This document shows positions 7,174 to 16,210 of a stretch of DNA of 64,000 bases, piece by piece. A model generated the notes under the pieces. The model was not told where the DNA came from and made no database searches. It saw only the letters and a program-made list of their open reading frames with translations. Where the stretch lies: positions 744,001 through 808,000 of the forward strand of contig NZ_SZQF01000001.1 of NCBI RefSeq assembly GCF_005869935.1, written 5' to 3'. The DNA comes from Winogradskyella algicola (GTDB lineage: Bacteria > Bacteroidota > Bacteroidia > Flavobacteriales > Flavobacteriaceae). Every line of letters begins with the position of its first letter. The stretch's first letter is position 1. The translations under genes were made by a program, and so were the position numbers.

Positions 7174-8274
7174 ATGAAAATCGGAGTCCCAAGAGAAATC
7201 AAGAACAACGAAAACCGTGTTGGTATGACACCAGCAGGAGTTTATGAACTTATTAAGAATGACCACACTGTTTATGTCCAAAAAAATGCTGGATTAGGCA
7301 GTGGTTTTTTTGATGAAGATTACAAAGAAGTTGGCGCTACCATTCTGGATACGATAGATGAAGTTTACGCTTCTGGCGAAATGATTGTAAAAGTAAAAGA
7401 GCCTATTACCGTTGAATATGATTTAATTAAACCACATCATGTGGTATTTACCTATTTCCATTTTGCGTCTAGCGAACCCTTAACTAAAGCGATGTTAAAA
7501 AGCAAAGCAGTTTGTATTGCCTATGAAACTGTTGAAGACGAAGATGGGTCATTGCCATTATTAACACCAATGTCTGAGGTGGCAGGTCGTATGGCGATTC
7601 AACAAGGAGCAAAATATCTTGAAAAACCAATTAAAGGACGAGGTGTCTTACTAGGCGGAGTGCCTGGAGTACCACCTGGAAAAGTATTAGTTTTAGGTGC
7701 TGGTACTGTTGGTATACAAGCCGCTAAAATGGCGGCTGGTTTGGGTGCTCATGTTACGATTATGGATATTAACATGAAGCAATTACGTTATGTTAATGAT
7801 GTAATGCCAAACCATGTAGTTACGGAATTTTCTAGCGAATTCAATATTAGAAAACGTATTAAAGATCACGATTTAATAGTTGGTGGTGTATTATTAAAAG
7901 GGGCAAAGGCGCCAAACTTAATCACCAGAGATATGCTTAAAAACATGCGACCAGGAACTGTTATAGTAGATGTTGCAGTAGATCAAGGAGGTTGTGTGGA
8001 GACCTCAAAACCAACTACTCACGAAGACCCAACTTACATTGTAGATGATGTGGTACACTATTGTGTGGCAAATATGCCGGGAGCTGTGCCATATACATCG
8101 ACATTAGCGTTAACAAATGTCACTTTACCTTATGTGATTAGATTGGCCAATCAAGGTTGGGAAGTAGCTTGTGCTAAAGACCAATCGCTGAAAAAAGGAA
8201 TAAATATAGCTAACGGTAAAATTATTTATGAAGAGATTGCAGAAGCTTTCAATTGGTCGGTAGATGCTATGTGA
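7174..8274 (+). CDS. ald: alanine dehydrogenase
   Basis: NAD-dependent oxidative deamination of L-alanine to pyruvate and ammonium. I chose the ATG at 7174, because MKIGVPREIKNNENRVG is the canonical N-terminus; an in-frame GTG at 7135 would add 13 unlikely residues. From this start it is 366 residues, the family size. Substrate-site text VKVKEP and YFHFA is present, as is the Rossmann motif VLGAGTVGIQAAKMA with the acidic residue of IMDIN following. It is preceded by a repeat-rich gap and followed by an independent gene, so it is probably monocistronic. Confidence 0.95.
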   Translation: MKIGVPREIKNNENRVGMTPAGVYELIKNDHTVYVQKNAGLGSGFFDEDYKEVGATILDTIDEVYASGEMIVKVKEPITVEYDLIKPHHVVFTYFHFASSEPLTKAMLKSKAVCIAYETVEDEDGSLPLLTPMSEVAGRMAIQQGAKYLEKPIKGRGVLLGGVPGVPPGKVLVLGAGTVGIQAAKMAAGLGAHVTIMDINMKQLRYVNDVMPNHVVTEFSSEFNIRKRIKDHDLIVGGVLLKGAKAPNLITRDMLKNMRPGTVIVDVAVDQGGCVETSKPTTHEDPTYIVDDVVHYCVANMPGAVPYTSTLALTNVTLPYVIRLANQGWEVACAKDQSLKKGINIANGKIIYEEIAEAFNWSVDAM

Positions 8275-8366
8275 AATTTCAATAACTGACATTTTTTCTT
8301 AACGTTAATTTGGCGCATTTTTTGCTATTCATTTAGTACATTTACATTAATTAAAAAAAGAAAATT

Positions 8367-9062
8367 ATGTTAGGATATTATATATTAATAGGTGCAATTG
8401 CTCTTGTTAGTTGGGCTGTTAGCAGTCAGTTAAAGCGTAAATTTGCTAAATACTCTAAAATTCAATTACGTAACGGAATGAGTGGTAGAGAAATTGCTGA
8501 AAAGATGTTAGCAGATAACGGCATTTATGATGTTGAAGTTATTTCTACACCAGGACAATTAACAGATCACTATAATCCAAAAAACAAGACCGTAAATTTA
8601 AGTGAAGCGGTTTATAACCAGCGTAATGCTGCTGCTGCTGCTGTTGCCGCTCATGAGGTTGGTCATGCAGTACAACATGCACAAGCGTATAGTTATTTGC
8701 AAATGCGTTCTCAATTAGTGCCAATTGTTAGTGTAACCTCTGGTATGTCGCAATGGGTTGTCTTGGGCGGATTAGTTCTCGGTGCTGCAGCAGGTGTTGG
8801 TCTTGGGTATTACATTGCTATAGCAGGTTTGGCCATGATGGGTTTTGCAACGTTGTTTAGCTTTATAACATTACCTGTAGAATACGATGCGAGTAATAGA
8901 GCATTAGCTTGGTTAAAAGCAAAAAACATGGTGACTCCAGAAGAATATAAAGGTTCTGAAGATGCTCTTAAATGGGCTGCTAGAACATATTTAGTAGCTG
9001 CTATAGGTGCTTTAGCTTCGTTGTTATATTGGGCATTGCAAGTTTTTGGCGGAAGAGATTAA
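8367..9062 (+). CDS. YugP-type neutral zinc metallopeptidase, membrane-bound
   Basis: A 231-residue membrane protein of the YugP/Zn_protease_2 family. HEVGH at residues 96-100 is the HExxH zinc motif, within AAHEVGHAVQHA. EYDASNRA further on supplies the usual third ligand region. There is an N-terminal helix (about 3-20) and further hydrophobic helices around 130-160 and near the C-terminus. Natural substrates are not established for the family. A clear terminator follows at 9075-9106. Confidence 0.9.
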   Translation: MLGYYILIGAIALVSWAVSSQLKRKFAKYSKIQLRNGMSGREIAEKMLADNGIYDVEVISTPGQLTDHYNPKNKTVNLSEAVYNQRNAAAAAVAAHEVGHAVQHAQAYSYLQMRSQLVPIVSVTSGMSQWVVLGGLVLGAAAGVGLGYYIAIAGLAMMGFATLFSFITLPVEYDASNRALAWLKAKNMVTPEEYKGSEDALKWAARTYLVAAIGALASLLYWALQVFGGRD

Positions 9063-9074
9063 AAAAATCATAAT

Positions 9075-9106
9075 AAAAAAAGCCCTTAGAAATCAGGGCT
9101 TTTTTG
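9075..9106 (+). terminator. bidirectional rho-independent terminator
   Basis: AGCCCT/AGGGCT stem, extended by A-run/T-run pairing, lying between the convergent genes ending at 9062 (plus) and 9124 (minus). T-runs on both sides allow use from either direction. Confidence 0.85.
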
Positions 9107-9123
9107 TTTTTATATAGTGTATA

Positions 9124-9723
9124 TTATTCTTTTACTTTAGGATTATAAATAACAATGATTTGTATAACAATAGCAAGAAACACCAAAAAATAAATTTCTA
9201 TCTGTGTAAAGAGTTCAACTGTATCTATGGCTTTTTTACTTATTGACATTTGTCTACCACCTTCTCTAATCTGAATTTTTGACAACTCATCTAGATTATC
9301 TTTTATACTTGAAATTAGTATCAGCGATGCTGATGTTTTTTCTGGATCAAAGCTTAATTTTTTAGTTTCAAGCTTAGATAATGACTTAAAATTCAATTTT
9401 AAATCTTCAAATATTACACTTTCTTCTTTTGTGAGTTTGGTTTGTTCAAAGCGTGATATTAAATTATTTAATTGTGTATTGACCTTAGAATTTTTTTCAA
9501 TAAAAAAAAGAGAGTCTCTGGATATTAGAGCAATTTCCTTTTTGTTAACCGATTTAGACATTTCAAAAATTAATTCCTTAGCAATTAATCGATCTTCATA
9601 AATAGTTACCACAGAATCTCTTACTCTTACAAAGTTATTTCTATCTATTAGATTAGTTGAGGCAATTAAAACAAAGACTAAAAGAATACCCAGAATCCAT
9701 TTTATCTTATTGAAGAATGACAT
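9124..9723 (-). CDS. membrane protein with chemoreceptor-like four-helix-bundle domain
   Basis: A 199-residue protein with one transmembrane helix at the N-terminus (about 7-26) and another near the C-terminus (about 172-192). The extracytoplasmic region between them is entirely helical. This is the topology of the 4HB_MCP sensory module without any HAMP or signalling domain after the second helix. I infer a periplasmic four-helix-bundle sensor-like protein; no output domain is seen and the ligand is unknown. It stands alone, convergent with the YugP gene. Confidence 0.7.
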   Translation of the reverse strand: MSFFNKIKWILGILLVFVLIASTNLIDRNNFVRVRDSVVTIYEDRLIAKELIFEMSKSVNKKEIALISRDSLFFIEKNSKVNTQLNNLISRFEQTKLTKEESVIFEDLKLNFKSLSKLETKKLSFDPEKTSASLILISSIKDNLDELSKIQIREGGRQMSISKKAIDTVELFTQIEIYFLVFLAIVIQIIVIYNPKVKE

Positions 9724-9824
9724 AAATACAGTAATTTAATATTGATATTATTTTAAAAATAAAAAATAGAACGGCATCGTTTAAAACAATTAGCGTCTAT
9801 TTAACAGTTTGTATAAAAAAAGCC

Positions 9825-10295
9825 TCAAATTTTGATTTGTCTACTGATTTGCTGTTGTAGTGAAATAAAAGTTTCGGTTCTAGAGACTCCTTTAATTCCT
9901 TGTATTTGAGTGTTAAGTAAATGCATTAAATGCTCATTATCTTTGGATAGAATTTTAATGAAAATACTCCAATCTCCTGTTGTGTAATGACACTCTATAA
10001 CTTCTGGTACGCGCTGGAGTTGTTTTACGGCCTCTGGATTACTTACAGCTTTATCTAAGTACACACCAACAAAAGCCATAGTTGTATAACCCAAAACTTT
10101 TGGATTGATAATAAATTTAGAACCAGCCAAAAGTCCAGATTTTTCAAGTTTTTTGAGTCGTTGATGTATGGCAGCTCCAGAGATACCAACATTTCTGGCA
10201 ATTTCTAAGATCGGAGTTCTGGCATCTTCCATTAAAGCTCTTAGAATCTTCTTGTCAATACCGTCTATGTATATGCCTTTGTCATTAACTTTCAT
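9825..10295 (-). CDS. Lrp/AsnC family transcriptional regulator
   Basis: A 156-residue regulator with an N-terminal winged-helix region (about residues 13-60; EIARNVGISGAAIHQRLKKL is the helix-turn-helix) and a C-terminal RAM ligand-binding domain (GVYLDK, then CHYTTGDWSIFIKI). It binds DNA as dimers or octamers, usually in response to an amino acid. It lies 50 bases downstream of a saccharopine dehydrogenase-like gene on the same strand, so lysine or a related amino acid is a plausible effector; that is inference from context. Confidence 0.9.
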   Translation of the reverse strand: MKVNDKGIYIDGIDKKILRALMEDARTPILEIARNVGISGAAIHQRLKKLEKSGLLAGSKFIINPKVLGYTTMAFVGVYLDKAVSNPEAVKQLQRVPEVIECHYTTGDWSIFIKILSKDNEHLMHLLNTQIQGIKGVSRTETFISLQQQISRQIKI

Positions 10296-10345
10296 GATCT
10301 CTACTTTTAAATCGAAAGTTAAAAATAAGAAAAGGATTATAAATT

Positions 10346-11710
10346 TTAAAGATTAAGAGGATTATAGCCTAAATATGGCACCTTTTTCTCTTTAAATTGA
10401 ACACCATAGGTTTTCAACTCTTCTAAAATAGGTGTGTACACTTCTTTTGAGATAGGGATTTGTACACCTGGGGTTTTTATTTTCCCATTTAAAATATCTA
10501 ACGTCGCCATAGCTACTGGTAAACCCACAGTTTTAGACATTGCAGTATATGTTTGATCTTCACCAACCACAACCATAGTAGAATCTATTTGGCGCTTCTC
10601 ACCATTAAGCTCATAGCCAAACTTGTGGTACATTACTATCATGTCCTTATCCTCAGGATCTAGCGTCCAGCTATCCATTAAAATTTTTTGTAGAATTTGA
10701 GCTGGAGTAGCTTTATCTAATTCTACCATTTTATCAGCACTAAAAAGATCGAGCTCTAAAAACTTATCCCAAACAATATCGTCTTGGTCAATTTTAAGCG
10801 CATGTCTAAATTTAAGTTCAACAGAATCTGTTGGACTGTATGGTAAGAAGGCATTTACAAAGTCGCGATAGCTCATGTTAATGCTATCGTCTATAGTGTA
10901 GCTATCGTCAGTCATACCAAGCTGTACAAAAACATTCCAAGCTCTACTAAAACCAACACGTCTCATTGTACCACGATATAGGGTACGAGCATGATCTAAC
11001 CCATAAACATGTTGATATTTTAAAGAATCTCTATTAGCATAGGCTTCAAAACGACCATAACCATCAATATCTAAAAATTCAGTTCTCCTAAATAATCTAC
11101 CGTACGGAATGTATTTAAATTGGTTTTCCTGTAAAAATTTGGCAGCACCACCTTGTCCTGCAACTACGACATTTCTTGGATTCCATGTAAATTTATAGTT
11201 CCATAGGTTGTCATCACTTTCTGGAGCAACTAAACCTCCAGTAAACGACTCAAATAAAAGTACCTTACCTCCATTGTCTCTAATGCGGTCTATAACTTGT
11301 ATGGCACTCATATGGTCTATGCCAGGGTCAACACCTATTTCATTCATAAAAATAAGGTTGTTTGCCTTTGCATCTTCATCTAGATCCTGCATTTCTTTAC
11401 TAACATAAGATGCAGTTACCATGTGTTTTTTGTAGGTGACACAATCTTTAGCTACCTCAACATGAAAACGAGCAGGCAACATAGAAATTACGATATCTGA
11501 ATTTTTAACAGCCTCACTTCTTGAGTCTGACTTAAAAACATCTAAATGAATGATGTTTACTTTTGAGTTTTCTCCTACTAGTTTTTTCGCATTTTCTGTG
11601 TTTAAATCTCCTATAGTTATCTGAAGATTTTCAGATTCGGACTTGTCTAGTAAGTATTTTATAAGGTATGATGAAGATTTCCCTGCACCAATGATTAAAA
11701 TCTTTCGCAT
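10346..11710 (-). CDS. saccharopine dehydrogenase family protein
   Basis: A 454-residue NAD(P)-dependent oxidoreductase. The N-terminus (KILIIGAGKSSSYL) is a Rossmann glycine-rich loop. The middle includes EIGVDPGIDHMSA, characteristic of saccharopine reductase/dehydrogenase, and the C-terminal half matches the saccharopine dehydrogenase C-terminal domain. Members of this group act in lysine metabolism through saccharopine. The partner lysine-ketoglutarate reductase activity is not visible nearby. A glutaryl-CoA dehydrogenase at 35028-36206 would fit downstream lysine catabolism, but the genes are not linked. Co-directional with the Lrp-type regulator. Confidence 0.88.
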   Translation of the reverse strand: MRKILIIGAGKSSSYLIKYLLDKSESENLQITIGDLNTENAKKLVGENSKVNIIHLDVFKSDSRSEAVKNSDIVISMLPARFHVEVAKDCVTYKKHMVTASYVSKEMQDLDEDAKANNLIFMNEIGVDPGIDHMSAIQVIDRIRDNGGKVLLFESFTGGLVAPESDDNLWNYKFTWNPRNVVVAGQGGAAKFLQENQFKYIPYGRLFRRTEFLDIDGYGRFEAYANRDSLKYQHVYGLDHARTLYRGTMRRVGFSRAWNVFVQLGMTDDSYTIDDSINMSYRDFVNAFLPYSPTDSVELKFRHALKIDQDDIVWDKFLELDLFSADKMVELDKATPAQILQKILMDSWTLDPEDKDMIVMYHKFGYELNGEKRQIDSTMVVVGEDQTYTAMSKTVGLPVAMATLDILNGKIKTPGVQIPISKEVYTPILEELKTYGVQFKEKKVPYLGYNPLNL

Positions 11711-11791
11711 AGTAGCTTTATATGACTAATTTTGTAATGCACGAATGTAATAAATACCCTAAGTAAAAGAAACCAAAATCACACTATACTT

Positions 11792-12181
11792 ATGAACAAA
11801 AAAATATTAATAGTTGGAAGTATTCTAGGATTGTTAGGAATAATTCTAGGAGCCTATGCAGCTCATGGCTTAGAAAAAATAGTTGATGCAGATGCTGTAA
11901 ATACATTTGAAACAGGTGTTCGCTATCAGATATACCATGCCTTTTTTCTTCTCATACTTGGTGGCACTTCTTTTGTTAATTCAAAGATAAAAAAAATAGT
12001 TTTTTACCTAGTACTCGTTGGTCTATTGTTCTTTTCGGGTTCTATATATGGTTTGGCAACGAACGACCTTTCAAGTTTTAATTTTAAGACAATTGCTGTA
12101 ATTACACCTGTAGGAGGATTGCTGTTAATATTGGCATGGGCAACGATGTTAATCGGTATTATAAGAAATAAGGTCGATTAA
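11792..12181 (+). CDS. DUF423 family membrane protein
   Basis: A 129-residue protein with four hydrophobic segments. The first contains LGIILGAYAAHGLEK, and the conserved FETGVRYQIYHAFFLLILG follows; both are typical of DUF423/YwdK-like proteins. Function is unknown. It is divergent from the saccharopine dehydrogenase-like gene and 64 bases upstream of pckA, from which it is separated by the pckA promoter. Confidence 0.88.
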   Translation: MNKKILIVGSILGLLGIILGAYAAHGLEKIVDADAVNTFETGVRYQIYHAFFLLILGGTSFVNSKIKKIVFYLVLVGLLFFSGSIYGLATNDLSSFNFKTIAVITPVGGLLLILAWATMLIGIIRNKVD

Positions 12182-12215
12182 TAGCTTTTAACAACGACTT
12201 TTTAAAATAAAGTTA

Positions 12216-12223
12216 TAATTTTG
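12216..12223 (+). promoter_or_regulatory. putative -7 box of pckA
   Basis: TAATTTTG followed by C matches TAnnTTTG and lies 22 bases before the pckA start. No strong -33 box is seen, so an activator could be involved. Confidence 0.45.
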
Positions 12224-12245
12224 CGTCCTAAACAACACAAAAATT

Positions 12246-13850
12246 ATGGTAAACCATACATCTTCAACGAAAACGATTTCGTTAGAAAAATATGGCATTA
12301 AAGATGCCACAACTCACTATCAATTAGAGCCAAAAAAATTACAAGCCATTACTGTAGAAAAAGGAATGGGTAAAGAAACACCTAATGGTACTTTGGCCGT
12401 AAATACTGGAAAGTTTACTGGTCGTTCTCCTGAAGATCGCTTTTTAGTGAAAGACGATTACACAAAAGACAGAATTTGGTGGGGAAAATCTAATAAGGCC
12501 ATCACGCCAGAGCATTTCGATTACTTACAAGGTGAAATTGAAAATTACCTAAGTGGTAAAGAGATTTTTGTTAGGGATGGTTACGTTTGTGCAGATCCTC
12601 AATACAAAATGAATGTAAGAACTGTAACAGAATATCCATGGTCTAATATGTTTATTTACAACATGTTTTTAAGACCTACAGCAGAAGAATTAGAGAATTT
12701 TGAAGAAGAGTGGTTGGTGCTTTGCGCACCAGGATATGTGTGTTCAGATCCTGAAAATCATGGATTACGACAAGGTAATTTTTCAATATTAAATTTTACA
12801 AAAAAGATTGCCTTAGTGGGAGGTTCTGCTTACACAGGTGAAATGAAAAAAGGTATTTTTACTGCCTTAAACTTTATACTGCCAGTAGAAAAAAATGTTT
12901 TACCAATGCACTGTTCAGCAAACGTAGGTGATAATGGTGAAACTGCTATATTCTTCGGACTCTCTGGTACTGGTAAAACTACCTTATCTACAGATCCAAA
13001 TAGAAAATTAATTGGTGATGATGAGCATGGCTGGACAGCAGAAAATACAATTTTTAATTTTGAAGGTGGTTGCTATGCAAAAGTTATTGATTTATCTGAA
13101 GAAAAAGAGCCAGACATTTATAGAGCAATTAAACCAGGTGCAATCCTCGAAAATGTGATTTTTAAAGAAAATGGGGAGGTTGATTATTTTGATAGCTCAA
13201 TCACACAAAATACAAGGGTAAGCTACCCTATTTACCACATAGATAATATTAAGACTCCTTCTTATGCATCTAACCCAAAGAATATCTTCTTTTTAACAGC
13301 AGATGCTTTTGGTGTGTTACCTCCGATCTCTAAATTAACACCTGGACAAGCTGCATATCATTTTATTTCAGGATATACTGCTAAAGTCGCGGGAACAGAA
13401 GCTGGTGTTGTAGAGCCACAGCCATCATTTTCGGCTTGTTTTGGTGCACCTTTTATGCCATTGCATCCTACTAAATATGCTGAAATGTTGAGTAAAAAGA
13501 TGCAAGAAGCTGGTGTAAACGTTTGGTTGGTTAATACTGGTTGGACAGGCGGACCTTATGGAGTTGGTCGCCGTATGAAATTAAAATATACAAGAGCAAT
13601 GATTACTGCCGCTATGAATGGTGATTTAGATAATGTAGAGTTTAGAAATCATTCTGTATTTAAAGTTGCAATTCCTAACACGTGTCCTAATGTGCCTACA
13701 GATGTTTTAAGTCCTAGGGAGACTTGGGGTAACGACGAAGGCTATTACAAGACTGCAGACAAACTAGCAAGATTTTTTAATGAAAACTTTAAGAAGTTTG
13801 AAGAGTATGCAAACGATGAAATTATGGCAGCTCAACCTGTCGTAAAGTAA
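12246..13850 (+). CDS. pckA: phosphoenolpyruvate carboxykinase (ATP)
   Basis: Catalyses ATP-dependent decarboxylation of oxaloacetate to phosphoenolpyruvate, the entry step of gluconeogenesis. The 534 residues match the ATP-type family. The P-loop GLSGTGKTT is at residues 238-246, followed by the kinase-2-like LIGDDEHGW. The oxaloacetate and metal-site text (TGRSPEDRF, HCSANVG, NTGWTGGPYGVG) is intact. It is transcribed alone, with a -7 box at 12216 and a strong terminator at 13873-13905. Confidence 0.97.
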   Translation: MVNHTSSTKTISLEKYGIKDATTHYQLEPKKLQAITVEKGMGKETPNGTLAVNTGKFTGRSPEDRFLVKDDYTKDRIWWGKSNKAITPEHFDYLQGEIENYLSGKEIFVRDGYVCADPQYKMNVRTVTEYPWSNMFIYNMFLRPTAEELENFEEEWLVLCAPGYVCSDPENHGLRQGNFSILNFTKKIALVGGSAYTGEMKKGIFTALNFILPVEKNVLPMHCSANVGDNGETAIFFGLSGTGKTTLSTDPNRKLIGDDEHGWTAENTIFNFEGGCYAKVIDLSEEKEPDIYRAIKPGAILENVIFKENGEVDYFDSSITQNTRVSYPIYHIDNIKTPSYASNPKNIFFLTADAFGVLPPISKLTPGQAAYHFISGYTAKVAGTEAGVVEPQPSFSACFGAPFMPLHPTKYAEMLSKKMQEAGVNVWLVNTGWTGGPYGVGRRMKLKYTRAMITAAMNGDLDNVEFRNHSVFKVAIPNTCPNVPTDVLSPRETWGNDEGYYKTADKLARFFNENFKKFEEYANDEIMAAQPVVK

Positions 13851-13872
13851 TTGAAGCAATTTCAATCAAATA

Positions 13873-13905
13873 AAAAAAGCGATTCTAAATGAGAATCGCT
13901 TTTTT
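13873..13905 (+). terminator. bidirectional terminator between pckA and hemD
   Basis: Perfect stem AAGCGATTCT/AGAATCGCTT with an A-run before and a T-run after, placed between convergent pckA and hemD. Confidence 0.9.
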
Positions 13906-13925
13906 ATATCAATATTTTAAAATAC

Positions 13926-14675
13926 TTATTTCCCTTTATTAACGCTGTCAATATACTTCTGCAGAGCCATTGTCATAGACGGAGTCTCAGGAGTTGGTGC
14001 AGCAATGTCTACACGTAATCCTTTTTCTTTAACAGCTTTTATTGTTGTATTTCCGAAAACAGCAATACGCGTATCGTTTTGTTTAAAGTCAGGGAAATTA
14101 TGAAATAAAGATTCAATACCAGATGGGCTAAAGAATACCAAGATATCATAGTAAACGTTAGCTAAATCAGACAAATCACTTATTACAGTTTTGTAAAATG
14201 TAGCTTGTTTCCAGTTAACACCTAAGCTGTCTAAGTTTTCAGGTATTATAGGTTTTACCTTATCTGTTGTAGGTAATAAAAACGATTCATCTTTATATTT
14301 TTTAATTAAAGGAGTTAAATCCTCAAAAGTACGTTTACCAACATAAATTTTACGTTTTCTGTAAACTACATATTTTTGCAAGTAGTAGGCAACAGCTTCA
14401 GATTGGCAGAAGTATTTCATAGTGTCAGGTACTTTAAAGCGCATTTCATCAGCTACTCTAAAGAAGTGATCTACAGAATTTCTACTAGTAAGTATAATAG
14501 CAGTAAACTTACTAAGATCTATTTTTTGTTGTCTGATATCTTTTGCTGAAACACCTTCTACATGTATAAAAGGTCTAAAGTCAACCTTAACTTTTTGCTT
14601 TTCTTGCAAATCAAAGTATGGTGAGTTCTCTATTTTAGGCTCTGGTTGCGATACTAAAATCGTCTTCACTTTCAT
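13926..14675 (-). CDS. hemD: uroporphyrinogen-III synthase
   Basis: Cyclises hydroxymethylbilane to uroporphyrinogen III in haem biosynthesis. The 249-residue protein has the two-lobed HemD pattern: TAIILTSRNSVDHFF in the first lobe and ILVFFSPSGIESL plus IAVFGNTTIKAV in the second, the stretch that lines the active-site cleft. Sequence similarity within this family is low, so the call rests on these segments and length. It lies 16 bases downstream of a DUF4271 gene, an arrangement common in Flavobacteriia. Confidence 0.88.
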   Translation of the reverse strand: MKVKTILVSQPEPKIENSPYFDLQEKQKVKVDFRPFIHVEGVSAKDIRQQKIDLSKFTAIILTSRNSVDHFFRVADEMRFKVPDTMKYFCQSEAVAYYLQKYVVYRKRKIYVGKRTFEDLTPLIKKYKDESFLLPTTDKVKPIIPENLDSLGVNWKQATFYKTVISDLSDLANVYYDILVFFSPSGIESLFHNFPDFKQNDTRIAVFGNTTIKAVKEKGLRVDIAAPTPETPSMTMALQKYIDSVNKGK

Positions 14676-14691
14676 ATGTAAACCCCTTTAT

Positions 14692-15342
14692 TTAAAAGTT
14701 ATACTCGCTAATTACCTTGTATAAAAGCACATAAGGCGCAATTTCGAGAGCGCAAAGATACAATAAAAAATAGAAAAAGTTGGGATTTATTAATTTTTGA
14801 TAGTTTTTAAATGAAGTTATAAAACCAATAAGATTTATTAATAAAATCAGAATAAAAGATACAGTTATTATAATCCTAGGATTTGTAAGCGTGTAGAGTA
14901 ACAGTGAGTTAGTGACAATTAAAACTAAACCAGAATAATTAAGAAAAGTGATTTTTTGAAATAAGTAGGCATCAATAATGCTGTCAATTTCAAAAAGACT
15001 AGCAATAAGTCGCTCTAATAATGTCTTAATTATCACAACGGTCGCAACGGCCAACAGTAGTTTTAAAAAAGAAATTAACTCAAATGTTAATGGTGAAACA
15101 AAAGTAGAATAGCTAAAAAATAAAAATATACTTCCTGAAAAAACCAGATTGACAAACAGTAATCCATCAAAAGGGTCTATAAACTTCTGATCTTTACTGT
15201 AGATTTTAAGGTATTTTGAATTTCCTATAATAGCTATAAAATCACTAAACCGTAGTGCGTTTAGAAATTTGGCAATAGCAAGTGCAAAAATTCCAAAAAC
15301 TGTAAAAACTGTAAACCATTCGTGAGTTATAAAGTTCCTCAT
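14692..15342 (-). CDS. DUF4271 family integral membrane protein
   Basis: A 216-residue polytopic membrane protein with about six hydrophobic helices. The stretch FLNYSGLVLIVTNSLLLYT and the overall placement directly before hemD fit DUF4271, a Bacteroidota family of unknown function. Co-transcription with hemD is likely because only 16 bases separate them. The start is the ATG before RNFITHEW. Confidence 0.8.
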   Translation of the reverse strand: MRNFITHEWFTVFTVFGIFALAIAKFLNALRFSDFIAIIGNSKYLKIYSKDQKFIDPFDGLLFVNLVFSGSIFLFFSYSTFVSPLTFELISFLKLLLAVATVVIIKTLLERLIASLFEIDSIIDAYLFQKITFLNYSGLVLIVTNSLLLYTLTNPRIIITVSFILILLINLIGFITSFKNYQKLINPNFFYFLLYLCALEIAPYVLLYKVISEYNF

Positions 15343-15427
15343 GGTGCTAAGTTATAAAGAAATTAAAGGTAACCATAATTAAAATCTTAATAAACTTATA
15401 ACAGTTTTTAATCCACTAAAAACTTTA

Positions 15428-15435
15428 CATTTGTC
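15428..15435 (+). promoter_or_regulatory. putative -7 box of the 15480 operon
   Basis: TACATTTG matches TAnnTTTG, 44 bases before the glycosyltransferase start. The -33 region has only a weak GTTTTT. Confidence 0.4.
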
Positions 15436-15479
15436 AAAATTCTATCGGTAAAACCAAAACGTGTTTTAAAAGTATATAA

Positions 15480-16205
15480 ATGTCTGACGCACTTGTCATA
15501 ATCCCAACTTATAATGAGATTGAAAATATTGAAGCTATTTTAAAAGCTGTATTTTCGCAAGACAAGTCATTTCACGTTTTAGTGGTAGATGACAACTCTC
15601 CAGATGGCACAGCAGACAAGGTTAAGTCTATTCAGCAAGATTATATAACTCAGCTACACTTGTTACAACGTGAAAGAAAAAGTGGTCTAGGAGCTGCTTA
15701 CATTTCGGGTTTTAAATGGGCTTTACAAAGTAATTATAAGTTTATTTTTGAAATGGATGCTGATTTTTCCCATAATCCGGATGATTTAATAAAACTGTAT
15801 GATGCTTGTGCCGTTAACGGTGCGGATATTGCTGTTGGATCGAGATATGTTAAAGGAATTACAGTTGTTAATTGGCCTTTGTCCAGAATATTGTTGTCTT
15901 ATGGCGCCTCACGTTATGTAAGGCTAATAACCGGAATGAAAGTAAAGGACTCTACTGCAGGTTTTATATGTTACAAGAGAAAGGTCTTGGAATCCATTAA
16001 CTTAAACAAAGTAAAATTTGTTGGTTATGCTTTTCAAATAGAAATGAAATTCAAAGCTTATAAAAAAGGCTTTAAAATTGTAGAAATACCTGTTATTTTT
16101 AAAGATAGAATTAAAGGGAAATCAAAAATGAGTGGAAGTATTATTTCTGAAGCAATTTTTGGAGTTATTAATTTAAAATTGAAAAGTTTATTCACTAAGT
16201 CATAG
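15480..16205 (+). CDS. polyprenol monophosphomannose synthase-like GT2 glycosyltransferase
   Basis: A 241-residue cytoplasmic-face enzyme expected to transfer a hexose (typically mannose) from a nucleotide sugar to a polyprenyl phosphate. The N-terminus has [13 protein letters not shown], then [12 protein letters not shown] and [12 protein letters not shown], the DxD-containing GT-A signature of dolichol-phosphate-mannose-synthase-like enzymes. The C-terminal membrane domain of longer homologues is absent. It lies 5 bases upstream of dihydroorotase, a conserved flavobacterial neighbour pair; the two look co-transcribed although functionally unrelated. Confidence 0.9.
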   Translation: MSDALVIIPTYNEIENIEAILKAVFSQDKSFHVLVVDDNSPDGTADKVKSIQQDYITQLHLLQRERKSGLGAAYISGFKWALQSNYKFIFEMDADFSHNPDDLIKLYDACAVNGADIAVGSRYVKGITVVNWPLSRILLSYGASRYVRLITGMKVKDSTAGFICYKRKVLESINLNKVKFVGYAFQIEMKFKAYKKGFKIVEIPVIFKDRIKGKSKMSGSIISEAIFGVINLKLKSLFTKS

Positions 16206-16210
16206 TAAAC